Assembly (NCBI GenBank): GCA_964444515.1
Contig: CAYUGY010000012.1
Location: forward strand, 1 to 19,926
Direction of reading: 5' to 3'
DNA from: JAIXRY01 sp964444515
GTDB lineage: Bacteria; Patescibacteriota; Minisyncoccia; Phycocordibacterales; UBA9973
Length of the DNA stretch: 19,926 nt
Each line of letters starts with the position of its first letter. Position 1 is the stretch's first letter. A program made the translations under genes and the position numbers. The notes beneath the pieces were generated by a model, which searched no databases, was not told the origin of the DNA, and saw only the letters and a program-made list of their open reading frames with translations. Shown one piece after another: positions 15,124 through 19,926 of this stretch.

Positions 15124-15152
15124 ATATTAGCAAAAAGTCAATATAAAGTCAA
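15124..15152 (-). promoter_or_regulatory. Promoter of the winged-helix gene, leaderless geometry
   Basis: On the minus strand TTGACT (15147-15152), a 17-bp spacer ending in TGC and TAATAT (15124-15129), then 6 nt to GTG 15117. Both a -35 and an extended -10 are present. Confidence 0.65.
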
Positions 15153-15243
15153 CTATTTGTTTACTTTTATATCGAAATAGCTATATTTATAGACACATTG
15201 ATAAATATATAGCATAATATTGGTAGAAACAGTTCATTGAAAG

Positions 15244-15296
15244 ATTTAATTGGCTGCCCCAGATTCTTTGAGGGAGTTTGAGACAACCAATTAAAT
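15244..15296 (+). promoter_or_regulatory. Stem-loop upstream of the 115-residue gene
   Basis: ATTTAATTGG (15244-15253) and CCAATTAAAT (15287-15296) are perfect 10-bp complements around a 33-nt loop containing GCCCC and GAGGGAG. The stem ends 10 nt before ATG 15307. If transcribed it would be a 5' UTR hairpin that could affect translation. Confidence 0.45.
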
Positions 15297-15306
15297 ATCA
15301 AATAAA

Positions 15307-15654
15307 ATGAATCAAAAAACGATATCAGCTTTAGAAATACTGGCACGTATATCAGTAGTATTTTTATTAATAGGAACAATGATTTCTATTGAACAACAAG
15401 ATTTGAGGCACATTGCAACAGGCATATCTTTGTTCGGAATATTTTTTATATGTTTTTTTGCATATCCAAAAGAAGGATGGGGAATTTTTTTTCAATCAAA
15501 TAATTCTGCCCCAGAAAAAATCATATATTTTATATCTACAATAATTATTATAGCCGTAGGTTTTTCGTTTTTCCTCTATGGTGTAAGTTTATTTTTACAC
15601 CATTACGATTATGACACGGTCTTCAATTTTTTAAGACAAAGGGGCTTAGTTTAG
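15307..15654 (+). CDS. Hypothetical small membrane protein
   Basis: The 115 residues have three membrane helices, roughly 8-27 (ILARISVVFLLIGTMISI), 37-53 (GISLFGIFFICFFAYP) and 72-97 (IIYFISTIIIIAVGFSFFLYGVSLFL). The tail is short and charged. No family recognised. There is no Shine-Dalgarno; a stem-loop precedes the start and tandem hairpins follow the stop. Confidence 0.62.
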   Translation: MNQKTISALEILARISVVFLLIGTMISIEQQDLRHIATGISLFGIFFICFFAYPKEGWGIFFQSNNSAPEKIIYFISTIIIIAVGFSFFLYGVSLFLHHYDYDTVFNFLRQRGLV

Positions 15655-15669
15655 CTTCGAGTCAAATAA

Positions 15670-15720
15670 ATTCTTGGATCAAGAATAGCAGGTTTCAAAT
15701 TAAAAAGTTTGAAACCTGCT
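15670..15720. other. Two adjacent perfect hairpins without a T tract
   Basis: ATTCTTG-GAT-CAAGAAT (15670-15686) is followed directly by AGCAGGTTTCAAA (15687-15699) / TTTGAAACCTGCT (15708-15720) with an 8-nt loop. Neither strand has a T run after the stem, so this is not a classical terminator. It may be an RNA-processing or stability element between two small membrane-protein genes. Confidence 0.55.
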
Positions 15721-15791
15721 CATTATTCAGCTCATCAAGTAATTGGTGATCTGATAGTGAAAAAGTTCTTTAAACAATTAAATATAAAAAA

Positions 15792-16310
15792 ATGTACACA
15801 AAATTAATTCCGATCCTGTTTATCATAGGCTACGCTTATGTTTTAGGTATACCCGCATTTCTTAAATGGAAATTATGGGTATTTAAAATCTGGCTTCTTG
15901 TAGGATTCATAGCCTTAATGCCGATCATGTATTGCTATATAAAATACATCGTGGGGCCAATCGAGGCTTATGATAACAATCCTCGGTTAGTTGAAGTAAA
16001 AGCAAACTTTGACGGCAAGGATACTGTTTTGAACATACTGATCAGTCACCATGTCGAGAAGTTTGACTCAGGCGACACCGTTATAATGTCTAAAAGTTTT
16101 TGGAGTAATGATTTCAGATTGAAAGATCTGAATTTCGAACTATTCAGGGACAAATCAGTGTTACATGGATTAAATGACATAACACTTCACCGTCAAAATA
16201 GATGGTCATTAGATGAAGGGCTGTATCACGGGGAAGAAGCAGATAACCATGCGGTTTTATATGAAGCAAATAAAAAGGTAATTGTAATTCATGACCCGAA
16301 AGAAGATTAA
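15792..16310 (+). CDS. Hypothetical membrane-anchored protein
   Basis: The 172-residue protein has two N-terminal membrane helices (~5-23, LIPILFIIGYAYVLGIPAF; ~30-52, FKIWLLVGFIALMPIMYCYI). A soluble domain of ~115 residues follows, rich in Asp, Asn and His (DTVLNILISHHVEKFDSGDTVIM; HRQNRWSLDEGLYHGEEADNH). No family or catalytic motif recognised. It lies downstream of another small membrane protein on the same strand and ends at a strong terminator, so the two may share a transcript. Confidence 0.68.
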   Translation: MYTKLIPILFIIGYAYVLGIPAFLKWKLWVFKIWLLVGFIALMPIMYCYIKYIVGPIEAYDNNPRLVEVKANFDGKDTVLNILISHHVEKFDSGDTVIMSKSFWSNDFRLKDLNFELFRDKSVLHGLNDITLHRQNRWSLDEGLYHGEEADNHAVLYEANKKVIVIHDPKED

Positions 16311-16322
16311 ATTCTAAATCCC

Positions 16323-16349
16323 AAAAGCCGGACGTTGTCCGGCTTTTTT
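16323..16349 (+). terminator. Terminator after the 172-residue gene
   Basis: AAAAGCCGGAC (16323-16333), loop GTT, GTCCGGCTTTT (16337-16347), then further T. Confidence 0.9.
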
Positions 16350-16380
16350 ATTTCTCACAAGTATTTTTCTGGTGAAAAAT

Positions 16381-16439
16381 CTCGCGAGCCCGCCTCGCCT
16401 CGCCAGGCTCCGGCCTTGCGCTAGTGTTCCTACACTAGC
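16381..16439 (-). terminator. GC-rich block and hairpin at the 3' end of cca
   Basis: GCTAGTGT (16420-16427) / ACACTAGC (16432-16439) is an 8-bp hairpin containing the cca stop codon. Beyond it, 16381-16420 has 32 G/C in 40 bases, in an otherwise AT-rich window. It contains the palindrome CTCGCGAG and repeated GCCTC units, and is followed on the minus strand by ATTTTTC. It may act as a terminator or be a mobile palindromic repeat. Confidence 0.45.
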
Positions 16440-17979
16440 TCACCCCGTGTTTCTTTCGTAACTTCCCTACTTCTTCCCCTTCTAATTCTTCTTTTTTCTC
16501 TTTTCCTTTCTCCCCTAGCGCTTTCAGTGTCGCATCGTCCATTTGTTCGTATTCCTTTACTCGCTCAGTGAGTATTTCAATCATATTTTTTTCTGGGTTA
16601 TCGAGGACTTCTTCAAGTAATGCATTCAACATCCAGCCCATACGCGGTCCGGCTTTGATTTGTAACTCATTCATCAAATAGTTCCCGTCTATTGCCAGCT
16701 GTTTCACTGAAATTGGGTCACGCAAGCATTCTTCGATCATTGCGTGATATTTACGCAAGCGATAAGGTGCTTCAGTTTTACTCATCCCTACTCGGTCACA
16801 TTCACGCACCTGCATCAATTCCCAAATATGATCGACACCAACGTTTGCCACCACTCGACGAACCGCAGAGAGTGTAATTTGTTCCGTATCAGAGAAGAAC
16901 ATGTGTCGGCGCACCATATTAGTCACATAATCAATTGTTTCCCGTGAAAACTTCATTCGTTCAAGAATTTTCTTTGTCATTTTTGCCCCGACTACTTCGT
17001 GGCCGTAAAAAGTCGGCTTGGCTTTGGCACTTGGGGTTCTTTTGGTTCGAGGTTTACCGATATCGTGGAAAAGTGCTGAAAGACGGATATCTGTTGCATA
17101 TCCTTTGTCAGCAGCGTGTTGTACCGCACCGAGCAAGTGTTCGAACACGTCGTAAATGTGTGCCCCGCCTTGATGACAGCCGATTCCCTCTTCTAACTCT
17201 GGGATGATATATTTCAGCAATCCCAATTTCTGCAACAAGGCAATTCCCTGTGCCGGACGAGGACTTTCAATAATCTTCACAAACTCATCTCGAATACGCT
17301 CTTGTGAAATATTTTGTATCAAATGTGCGTGTTCGGCAATTGCCGTCAGTGTCTCCCCTTCAATCGCAAAATCCAAGACTGTGGAAAACCTCACTGCTCG
17401 CAACATTCGCAATGCATCTTCAGAAAACCGTTCTATCGGACTTCCGACCGTTTTGATTATTTTGTCCGTTATATCGGACTGTCCATTATAAAGGTCAACA
17501 ATCGTGTCCTTTTCTAGGCTATAAGCCATGGCGTTTATCGTAAAATCACGACGTCCGAGATCCTCTGAAACGTTTCTTGTGTAACGAACCTCATCTGGAT
17601 GACGATTATCGCTATATTTACCTTCTTTACGGAAAGGTGTAACCTCCACCATATAGTATTCCGTTTCATCTGAAACAATAGTATTTGTATCACGTGAAAC
17701 GTTTTTATCTAGATTTATAGGTGTTTCTTGTGTAACAACAGGAATACAGACACCAACAGTACCGAAAATGTTCTCGTAAACTGTCTTTTCAAAGAGTTCT
17801 TGAATTTCTTCTGGAGTAGCACTTGTTGTCAGATCCCAATCTTTAATATCTCTACCTAAAAACATATCTCGGACACAGCCACCAACAACAAAAGCCTCAA
17901 AACCAGCATTTTCGAGTGTTTTTGTTACATGTGTAACGTAAAAGGGGATTAATTCTTTTTTTATTGGGTGTAGTTTCAT
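16435..17979 (-). CDS. cca: CCA tRNA nucleotidyltransferase with HD domain
   Basis: The enzyme adds or repairs the 3' CCA of tRNAs; neither tRNA gene here encodes CCA, so it is needed. Class II motifs are intact: VVGGCVRD (31-38), DWDLTT (Asp47, Asp49 for metal), RRDFTINAMA (143-152) and the ALRMLRAVRFS helix (~189-199). An HD phosphohydrolase domain follows (FHDIGK, His305-Asp306). The 514 residues exceed the usual ~450 because of a Thr/Asn/Asp-rich insertion (~80-109) between FGTVGVCIP and the conserved EVTPFR strand, and a Lys/Glu-rich tail. The insertion's DNA carries three parS-like palindromes. Start ATG 17979 lies 12 nt after the tRNA-like 3' end of the structured element. Confidence 0.95.
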   Translation of the reverse strand: MKLHPIKKELIPFYVTHVTKTLENAGFEAFVVGGCVRDMFLGRDIKDWDLTTSATPEEIQELFEKTVYENIFGTVGVCIPVVTQETPINLDKNVSRDTNTIVSDETEYYMVEVTPFRKEGKYSDNRHPDEVRYTRNVSEDLGRRDFTINAMAYSLEKDTIVDLYNGQSDITDKIIKTVGSPIERFSEDALRMLRAVRFSTVLDFAIEGETLTAIAEHAHLIQNISQERIRDEFVKIIESPRPAQGIALLQKLGLLKYIIPELEEGIGCHQGGAHIYDVFEHLLGAVQHAADKGYATDIRLSALFHDIGKPRTKRTPSAKAKPTFYGHEVVGAKMTKKILERMKFSRETIDYVTNMVRRHMFFSDTEQITLSAVRRVVANVGVDHIWELMQVRECDRVGMSKTEAPYRLRKYHAMIEECLRDPISVKQLAIDGNYLMNELQIKAGPRMGWMLNALLEEVLDNPEKNMIEILTERVKEYEQMDDATLKALGEKGKEKKEELEGEEVGKLRKKHGVS

Positions 17980-17991
17980 TTTGAAACACTT

Positions 17992-18123
17992 TGTGCACCT
18001 GCCAGGACTCGAATCTTACAGATTCAGTGGCCAAATTGGCTATTTTTCGCCTTAGCTCAAAATAGCTCAATCAGGCTTCGAGTCCGTGCTCGTGTTTCAT
18101 AAGAAACACTTGCGCGCAGGTAC
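17992..18123 (-). repeat. Structured tRNA-3'-end element, copy 1 (tRNA-Arg type)
   Basis: Downstream of tRNA-Arg, the last 22 bases of the tRNA region (18137-18158) recur exactly at 17992-18013, starting at TTCGA of the T-loop. Read on the minus strand the element has, in order: a 7-nt strand (18117-18123, GTACCTG) able to pair with the copied acceptor 3' strand; a hairpin (18092-18109); GGACTCGAA (18077-18085), complementary to the copied T-loop and T-stem TTCGAGTCC (18005-18013); a long hairpin (18031-18075, GCTATTTT/AAAATAGC core); and a small hairpin (18011-18025, loop TGTAA). Copy 2 shares the core. Its identity is unknown; it could be a mobile element end, a structured RNA or a tRNA mimic. 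Confidence 0.75.
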
Positions 18124-18138
18124 TCAACGTAATTACTG

Positions 18139-18210
18139 TGCACCTGCCAGGACTCGAACCCAGAATAACGGTTCCGAAGACCGCTGTGATATCCATTTCA
18201 CCACAAGTGC
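18139..18210 (-). tRNA. tRNA-Arg (anticodon TCG)
   Basis: A 72-nt cloverleaf: acceptor GCACTTG (5' end at 18210) pairs with CAGGTGC, with discriminator A at 18139. The anticodon stem GCGGT/ACCGT encloses loop CTTCGGA, with anticodon TCG reading CGA and related CGN codons. The T-loop is TTCGAGT. CCA is not encoded. A promoter lies at 18237-18264. The 3' end is duplicated 145 bp downstream. Confidence 0.93.
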
Positions 18211-18236
18211 TTTTTATATTGTTAAACGACAAGTTT

Positions 18237-18264
18237 ATTGTACACTGTTTTAAATATTTATCAA
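18237..18264 (-). promoter_or_regulatory. Promoter of tRNA-Arg
   Basis: On the minus strand TTGATA (18259-18264), a 16-bp spacer and TACAAT (18237-18242). Confidence 0.55.
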
Positions 18265-18269
18265 TCAAT

Positions 18270-18298
18270 TTGCAAATAAACACCATCAATACTATAAT
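18270..18298 (+). promoter_or_regulatory. Promoter of tRNA-Gly
   Basis: TTGCAA (18270-18275), a 17-bp spacer and TATAAT (18293-18298, perfect -10), 17 nt before the tRNA. Confidence 0.75.
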
Positions 18299-18315
18299 AA
18301 AAAAGTTCTATATTT

Positions 18316-18386
18316 GCGGGATTGGTTTAGTGGTAGAACACGTCCTTGCCAAGGATGAGTCAGGAGTTCGATTCTCCTATCCCGCA
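18316..18386 (+). tRNA. tRNA-Gly (anticodon GCC)
   Basis: A 71-nt cloverleaf: acceptor GCGGGAT/ATCCCGC with discriminator A at 18386. The anticodon loop TTGCCAA gives GCC, and T-stem GGAG/CTCC encloses TTCGATT. CCA is not encoded. It is divergent from tRNA-Arg and followed by a hairpin terminator, then by the second structured element. Confidence 0.96.
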
Positions 18387-18390
18387 CAAT

Positions 18391-18420
18391 AATTTAAAAA
18401 CCCGAAAGGGTTTTTAAATT
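18391..18420 (+). terminator. Terminator of tRNA-Gly
   Basis: A perfect 13-bp stem (18391-18403 / 18408-18420) closed by a GAAA tetraloop, with CCC/GGG next to the loop and a T5 run in the 3' arm. Confidence 0.85.
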
Positions 18421-18422
18421 TG

Positions 18423-18563
18423 TCGGGATGGCGAAGTATTTTTATTCGATAAAAATGCGAGCGGGGAATCGAAGCCTGATTGAGCTATTTTATGAGTAGT
18501 GCGATATAAAATAGCCAATTAGGGTACTGAAACTGTAAGTTTCGATTCTCCTATCCCGCACAA
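18423..18563 (+). repeat. Structured tRNA-3'-end element, copy 2 (tRNA-Gly type)
   Basis: The 23 bases at 18367-18389 (from TTCGA of the T-loop to 3 nt past the tRNA) recur exactly at 18541-18563. Before them come, in order: CGGGAT (18424-18429), complementary to the copied acceptor strand; a hairpin (18437-18455, 8-bp stem, loop TCG); GGGGAATCGAA (18463-18473), pairing over 11 bp with TTCGATTCTCC (18541-18551); a long hairpin (18475-18523, stem beginning CCTGATTG and core GCTATTTT/AAAATAGC); and GAAAC-TGTAA-GTTTC (18529-18543). The core GAAGCCTGATTGAGCTATTT is identical to copy 1, while variable helices change in a paired way. Terminator hairpins flank it on both sides. Confidence 0.78.
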
Positions 18564-18569
18564 AAGATC

Positions 18570-18610
18570 ACAACATAAAAGCCTCCCTTAAAGAGAGGCT
18601 TTTATGTTGT
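18570..18610 (+). terminator. Terminator after element copy 2
   Basis: A perfect 16-bp stem: 18570-18585 (ending AAAAGCCTC) pairs with 18595-18610 (GAGGCTTTT...), 9-nt loop. It could end a transcript of element copy 2. Confidence 0.8.
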
Positions 18611-18855
18611 CTGTATTGAAGTAAAATAATGACCCTAATATCACGGACTTCCTTTTTATCCCCTTATTTTTTAACAAAACTGTGGATAACTCTGTGTATA
18701 TTGTGTATAAGACAGTCTCTTTGGTATGAAGGTCAAATGTATTTTATAATAAAAATCCCTTATATTATAAGCTTTTTTATAAAAAGACGGCCAATATTCA
18801 GCTTTTTAGACTTTTACACACAGGACTTTTATTCACAATCGTATAATTAGGAATA
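18611..18855. other. Candidate replication origin (oriC-like) region
   Basis: No gene is seen in this 245-bp stretch. It has DnaA-box-like 9-mers (consensus TTWTNCACA) in two inward-facing groups. On the minus strand are TTATCCACA (18681-18689, perfect), ATATACACA (18693-18701, one mismatch) and TTATACACA (18702-18710). On the plus strand are TTTTACACA (18812-18820) and TTATTCACA (18829-18837). Between them, ~18737-18785 is almost all A/T and could be the unwinding element. dnaA is not in the window. Confidence 0.55.
18842..18847 (+). promoter_or_regulatory. -10 box of yraN
   Basis: A perfect TATAAT ends 8 nt before ATG 18856, so the leader is at most a few nucleotides. It directly follows the last DnaA-box-like site (18829-18837), so DnaA could affect this promoter. 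Confidence 0.5.
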
Positions 18856-19251
18856 ATGCCAAAAGTTTTTACCTCAAAAACCCAAAAACTGGGAGAAATA
18901 GGGGAGAATCTAACTTGTGCGTTTCTTATGAAACACGGTTTTTCTATTCTAGAGCAGAATTTTACTATCACTTCAGGGGAAATAGACATAATAGCAAAGA
19001 AAAAGGGAATTGTTCACTTCGTAGAAGTAAAATCCGCTTCTGCAAACTTTAATCACAGCGTTACACGTGCAACAGCCATTGATCCTGTTCAGAATATGCA
19101 CCCGATGAAAATGAAGAAATTTCTCAAAACGGTACAGATATACTTATTAGAAAAAGACATTGTTGAAGATTTTTCCATAGATTTGGCTCTTGTGTATATA
19201 GATGAGGTTAAAAAGCAGGGGAAAGTGGAACTTTTTGAGGGGGTTTTATAA
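18856..19251 (+). CDS. yraN: YraN family (UPF0102) endonuclease-like protein
   Basis: A restriction-endonuclease-fold protein of unclear role, often linked to DNA processing or Holliday-junction-like nucleases. The 131 residues match the family (~120). The conserved blocks are present: LGEIGENLTCAFLMKHGFSILEQNF (12-36), GEIDIIA (Asp44) and HFVEVKS (Glu57, Lys59), giving the D...ExK nuclease site. Two parS-like palindromes (18921-18934 and 19060-19073) lie inside its coding sequence. Start ATG 18856. Confidence 0.92.
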   Translation: MPKVFTSKTQKLGEIGENLTCAFLMKHGFSILEQNFTITSGEIDIIAKKKGIVHFVEVKSASANFNHSVTRATAIDPVQNMHPMKMKKFLKTVQIYLLEKDIVEDFSIDLALVYIDEVKKQGKVELFEGVL

Positions 19252-19259
19252 TATTGCAT

Positions 19260-19287
19260 AAAAAAATCCCCACCAACCAAGGTGAGG
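19260..19287 (-). terminator. Terminator of the lipoprotein gene
   Basis: On the minus strand CCTCACC / GGTGGGG (19281-19287 / 19268-19274, one G-T pair) with a 6-nt loop is followed by A and seven T. Confidence 0.75.
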
Positions 19288-19307
19288 ACTGATAAAATCA
19301 GGTTTGT

Positions 19308-19826
19308 TTATATGACAAGTTTAATTGTCATAATAACGTTTCCATCTACATCTTTTTTGGTCAAAACGTATCCGTCCTGACCATACACCTCTTCTCGTGT
19401 AATCGTATAATTACCGGAAAGAAATTGTGTTGGGAGTTTCAAATCTTGAGTAACCCAGAGATCAATGTTTGGTGAAGGGAAGACGAATCTTATCTTACCT
19501 GACATTTCTGTAGCATAACAACCAATTTTTTGATTGTTGGGATATTGTTTTCCGTTCTCGTCGAGAATTCGATGATCGGGACAGTAATACAAACCAGCCG
19601 CGCTATCTTTGAAAGATAGTTGCCACAAAGCACTTCCTCGATTTTTGTCAAAACGACCAAAATCATAAAAGGTGCCTTGCTGGTCAAAACCAACAATTTC
19701 CCACACATCAAATGTGCGACCAATAAGATCGTTGGGCTTTGGTGGAACATTTATAACCTGATCTTTTGGTTTCTGACAACTCGCAAGAACACTTGCAAGT
19801 ATTGCGATATATATTATTTTTTTCAT
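19308..19826 (-). CDS. Putative secreted lipoprotein
   Basis: The 172-residue precursor has a lipoprotein signal peptide: a basic head (MKK), a hydrophobic core and a lipobox VLASC with Cys17 as the lipidation site. After a flexible, Pro-rich linker (KPKDQVINVPPKPND) comes a ~140-residue domain, probably beta-rich (FDVWEIVGFDQQGTFYDFGRF; GKIRFVFPSPNIDLWV), with two more cysteines at about 89 and 109. No family recognised with confidence. A near-consensus promoter and a terminator frame the gene, so it is a single transcription unit. Confidence 0.82.
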   Translation of the reverse strand: MKKIIYIAILASVLASCQKPKDQVINVPPKPNDLIGRTFDVWEIVGFDQQGTFYDFGRFDKNRGSALWQLSFKDSAAGLYYCPDHRILDENGKQYPNNQKIGCYATEMSGKIRFVFPSPNIDLWVTQDLKLPTQFLSGNYTITREEVYGQDGYVLTKKDVDGNVIMTIKLVI

Positions 19827-19850
19827 GTGCTTTTATTTAATTGTATTAGT

Positions 19851-19879
19851 ATTATAACAAATAATAAACAAAAAGTCAA
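19851..19879 (-). promoter_or_regulatory. Promoter of the lipoprotein gene
   Basis: On the minus strand TTGACT (19874-19879), a 17-bp spacer and TATAAT (19851-19856). It is the best sigma70-type promoter in the window, with a leader of about 20 nt. Confidence 0.8.
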
Positions 19880-19926
19880 TATACAAGAAGCTGACACAGA
19901 AAGCAAAAAAACACAGACATTTTCTG

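Larger units (their letters stand above)
16449..19073. repeat. Cluster of parS-like palindromes
   Basis: Ten 14-mers have the ParB-site geometry (core GTTTCACGTGAAAC). They are 16449-16462, 16937-16950, 17572-17585, 17663-17676, 17687-17700 (GTATCACGTGAAAC, 13 of 14), 17723-17736, 17924-17937, 18094-18107, 18921-18934 and 19060-19073 (GTTACACGTGCAAC, 12 of 14). Matches range from 9 to 13 of 14. A related palindrome with a 5-nt centre is at 17973-17987. By eye I found no such pairs in the other ~17 kb. Most lie inside cca and yraN codons. Confidence 0.6.

Noticed and set aside
15167..15379. 70-codon minus-strand hydrophobic frame
   Set aside because: It overlaps the start of the plus-strand 115-residue gene and the upstream stem-loop, and AT-rich DNA often gives such frames. 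No supporting signal.
17973..17987. Palindrome GTTTCATTTTGAAAC as a parS site
   Set aside because: The centre is 5 nt instead of 4, which shifts the half-sites; kept only as a related palindrome.
17992..18563. Classical genomic-island attL/attR pairs at the tRNA genes
   Set aside because: The duplicated 3' ends look like integrase att sites, but only ~120-150 bp lies between the copies with no integrase or cargo, and both loci share an internal conserved structure. I report them as a structured element instead.
18423..18563. tmRNA, T-box, group I intron or integron attC
   Set aside because: There is no tag-coding region or Ala acceptor identity, no T-box sequence, no group I core within ~140 nt, and no attC R/L box sequence. 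Only the general look (tRNA-like end, hairpins) is similar.
18629..18850. 73-codon open frame in the oriC-like region
   Set aside because: It covers the DnaA-box-like sites and the A/T stretch, has no ribosome binding site and a low-complexity translation. Likely a chance frame.
1..19926. CRISPR array
   Set aside because: I saw no regularly spaced repeats with unique spacers and no cas-like genes.
1..19926. Insertion sequence or transposase
   Set aside because: The only recombinase is a Xer-type enzyme without flanking element ends; no transposase motifs were seen.

Overview
The window looks like a piece of a Candidate Phyla Radiation / Patescibacteria genome, most likely Parcubacteria-like. 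This is inferred from gene content and style: AT-rich DNA, short intergenic regions, many small proteins of unknown function, a LysM-M23 envelope peptidase, a TraR/DksA-like zinc protein, a TrmB-type regulator, very few Shine-Dalgarno sequences, and UGA used as a stop. No taxonomic marker was compared, so the placement is an inference.

Layout. 1-2791 (-) is the start of a very large charged protein with two hydrophobic segments, running off the left edge. 2996-4330 (+) is a LysM/M23 peptidase that a 10-N scaffold join splits artificially. 4379-9208 is a mostly minus-strand block: ComM-type AAA+ ATPase, DksA-like zinc protein, a one-TM protein, a NYN-domain nuclease-like protein, rpsO and an unknown basic protein. 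9348-10262 (+) is a XerC/D recombinase. 10296-11275 (-) holds two unknown genes. 11349-12122 (+) is exonuclease III. 12170-13141 (-) is a stand-alone RelA/SpoT-type HD hydrolase. 13313-15117 holds a TrmB regulator with an operator-like palindrome, a 42-residue membrane peptide and a winged-helix protein. 15307-16310 (+) holds two small membrane proteins. 16435-17979 (-) is the tRNA nucleotidyltransferase (cca). 18139-18386 holds divergent tRNA-Arg(TCG) and tRNA-Gly(GCC). 18856-19251 (+) is yraN, and 19308-19826 (-) is a lipoprotein.

The most interesting part is 16.4-19.1 kb, where three independent signals coincide. (i) Each tRNA gene is followed by a second copy of its own 3' end, starting exactly at TTCGA of the T-loop. 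Each copy is embedded in a roughly 130-140 nt structured element. The two elements share a conserved core, and their variable helices differ by compensatory changes that follow the host tRNA. I do not recognise this element. (ii) The 245-bp gene-free stretch before yraN has five DnaA-box-like 9-mers in two inward-facing groups flanking an AT-rich segment, which is oriC architecture. (iii) About ten palindromes resembling the ParB site parS (core GTTTCACGTGAAAC) lie across cca, the tRNA-Arg element and yraN; I saw none elsewhere in the window. Three of them sit in a roughly 30-residue insertion in Cca. Most genes left of this region are on the minus strand, as expected if replication starts here.

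A window-wide observation is that several genes have a -10 box, often an extended TGn type, ending exactly 6 nt before the start codon. That implies leaderless mRNAs. Genes are commonly separated by strong hairpin terminators, several overlapping the stop codons or shared by convergent genes.
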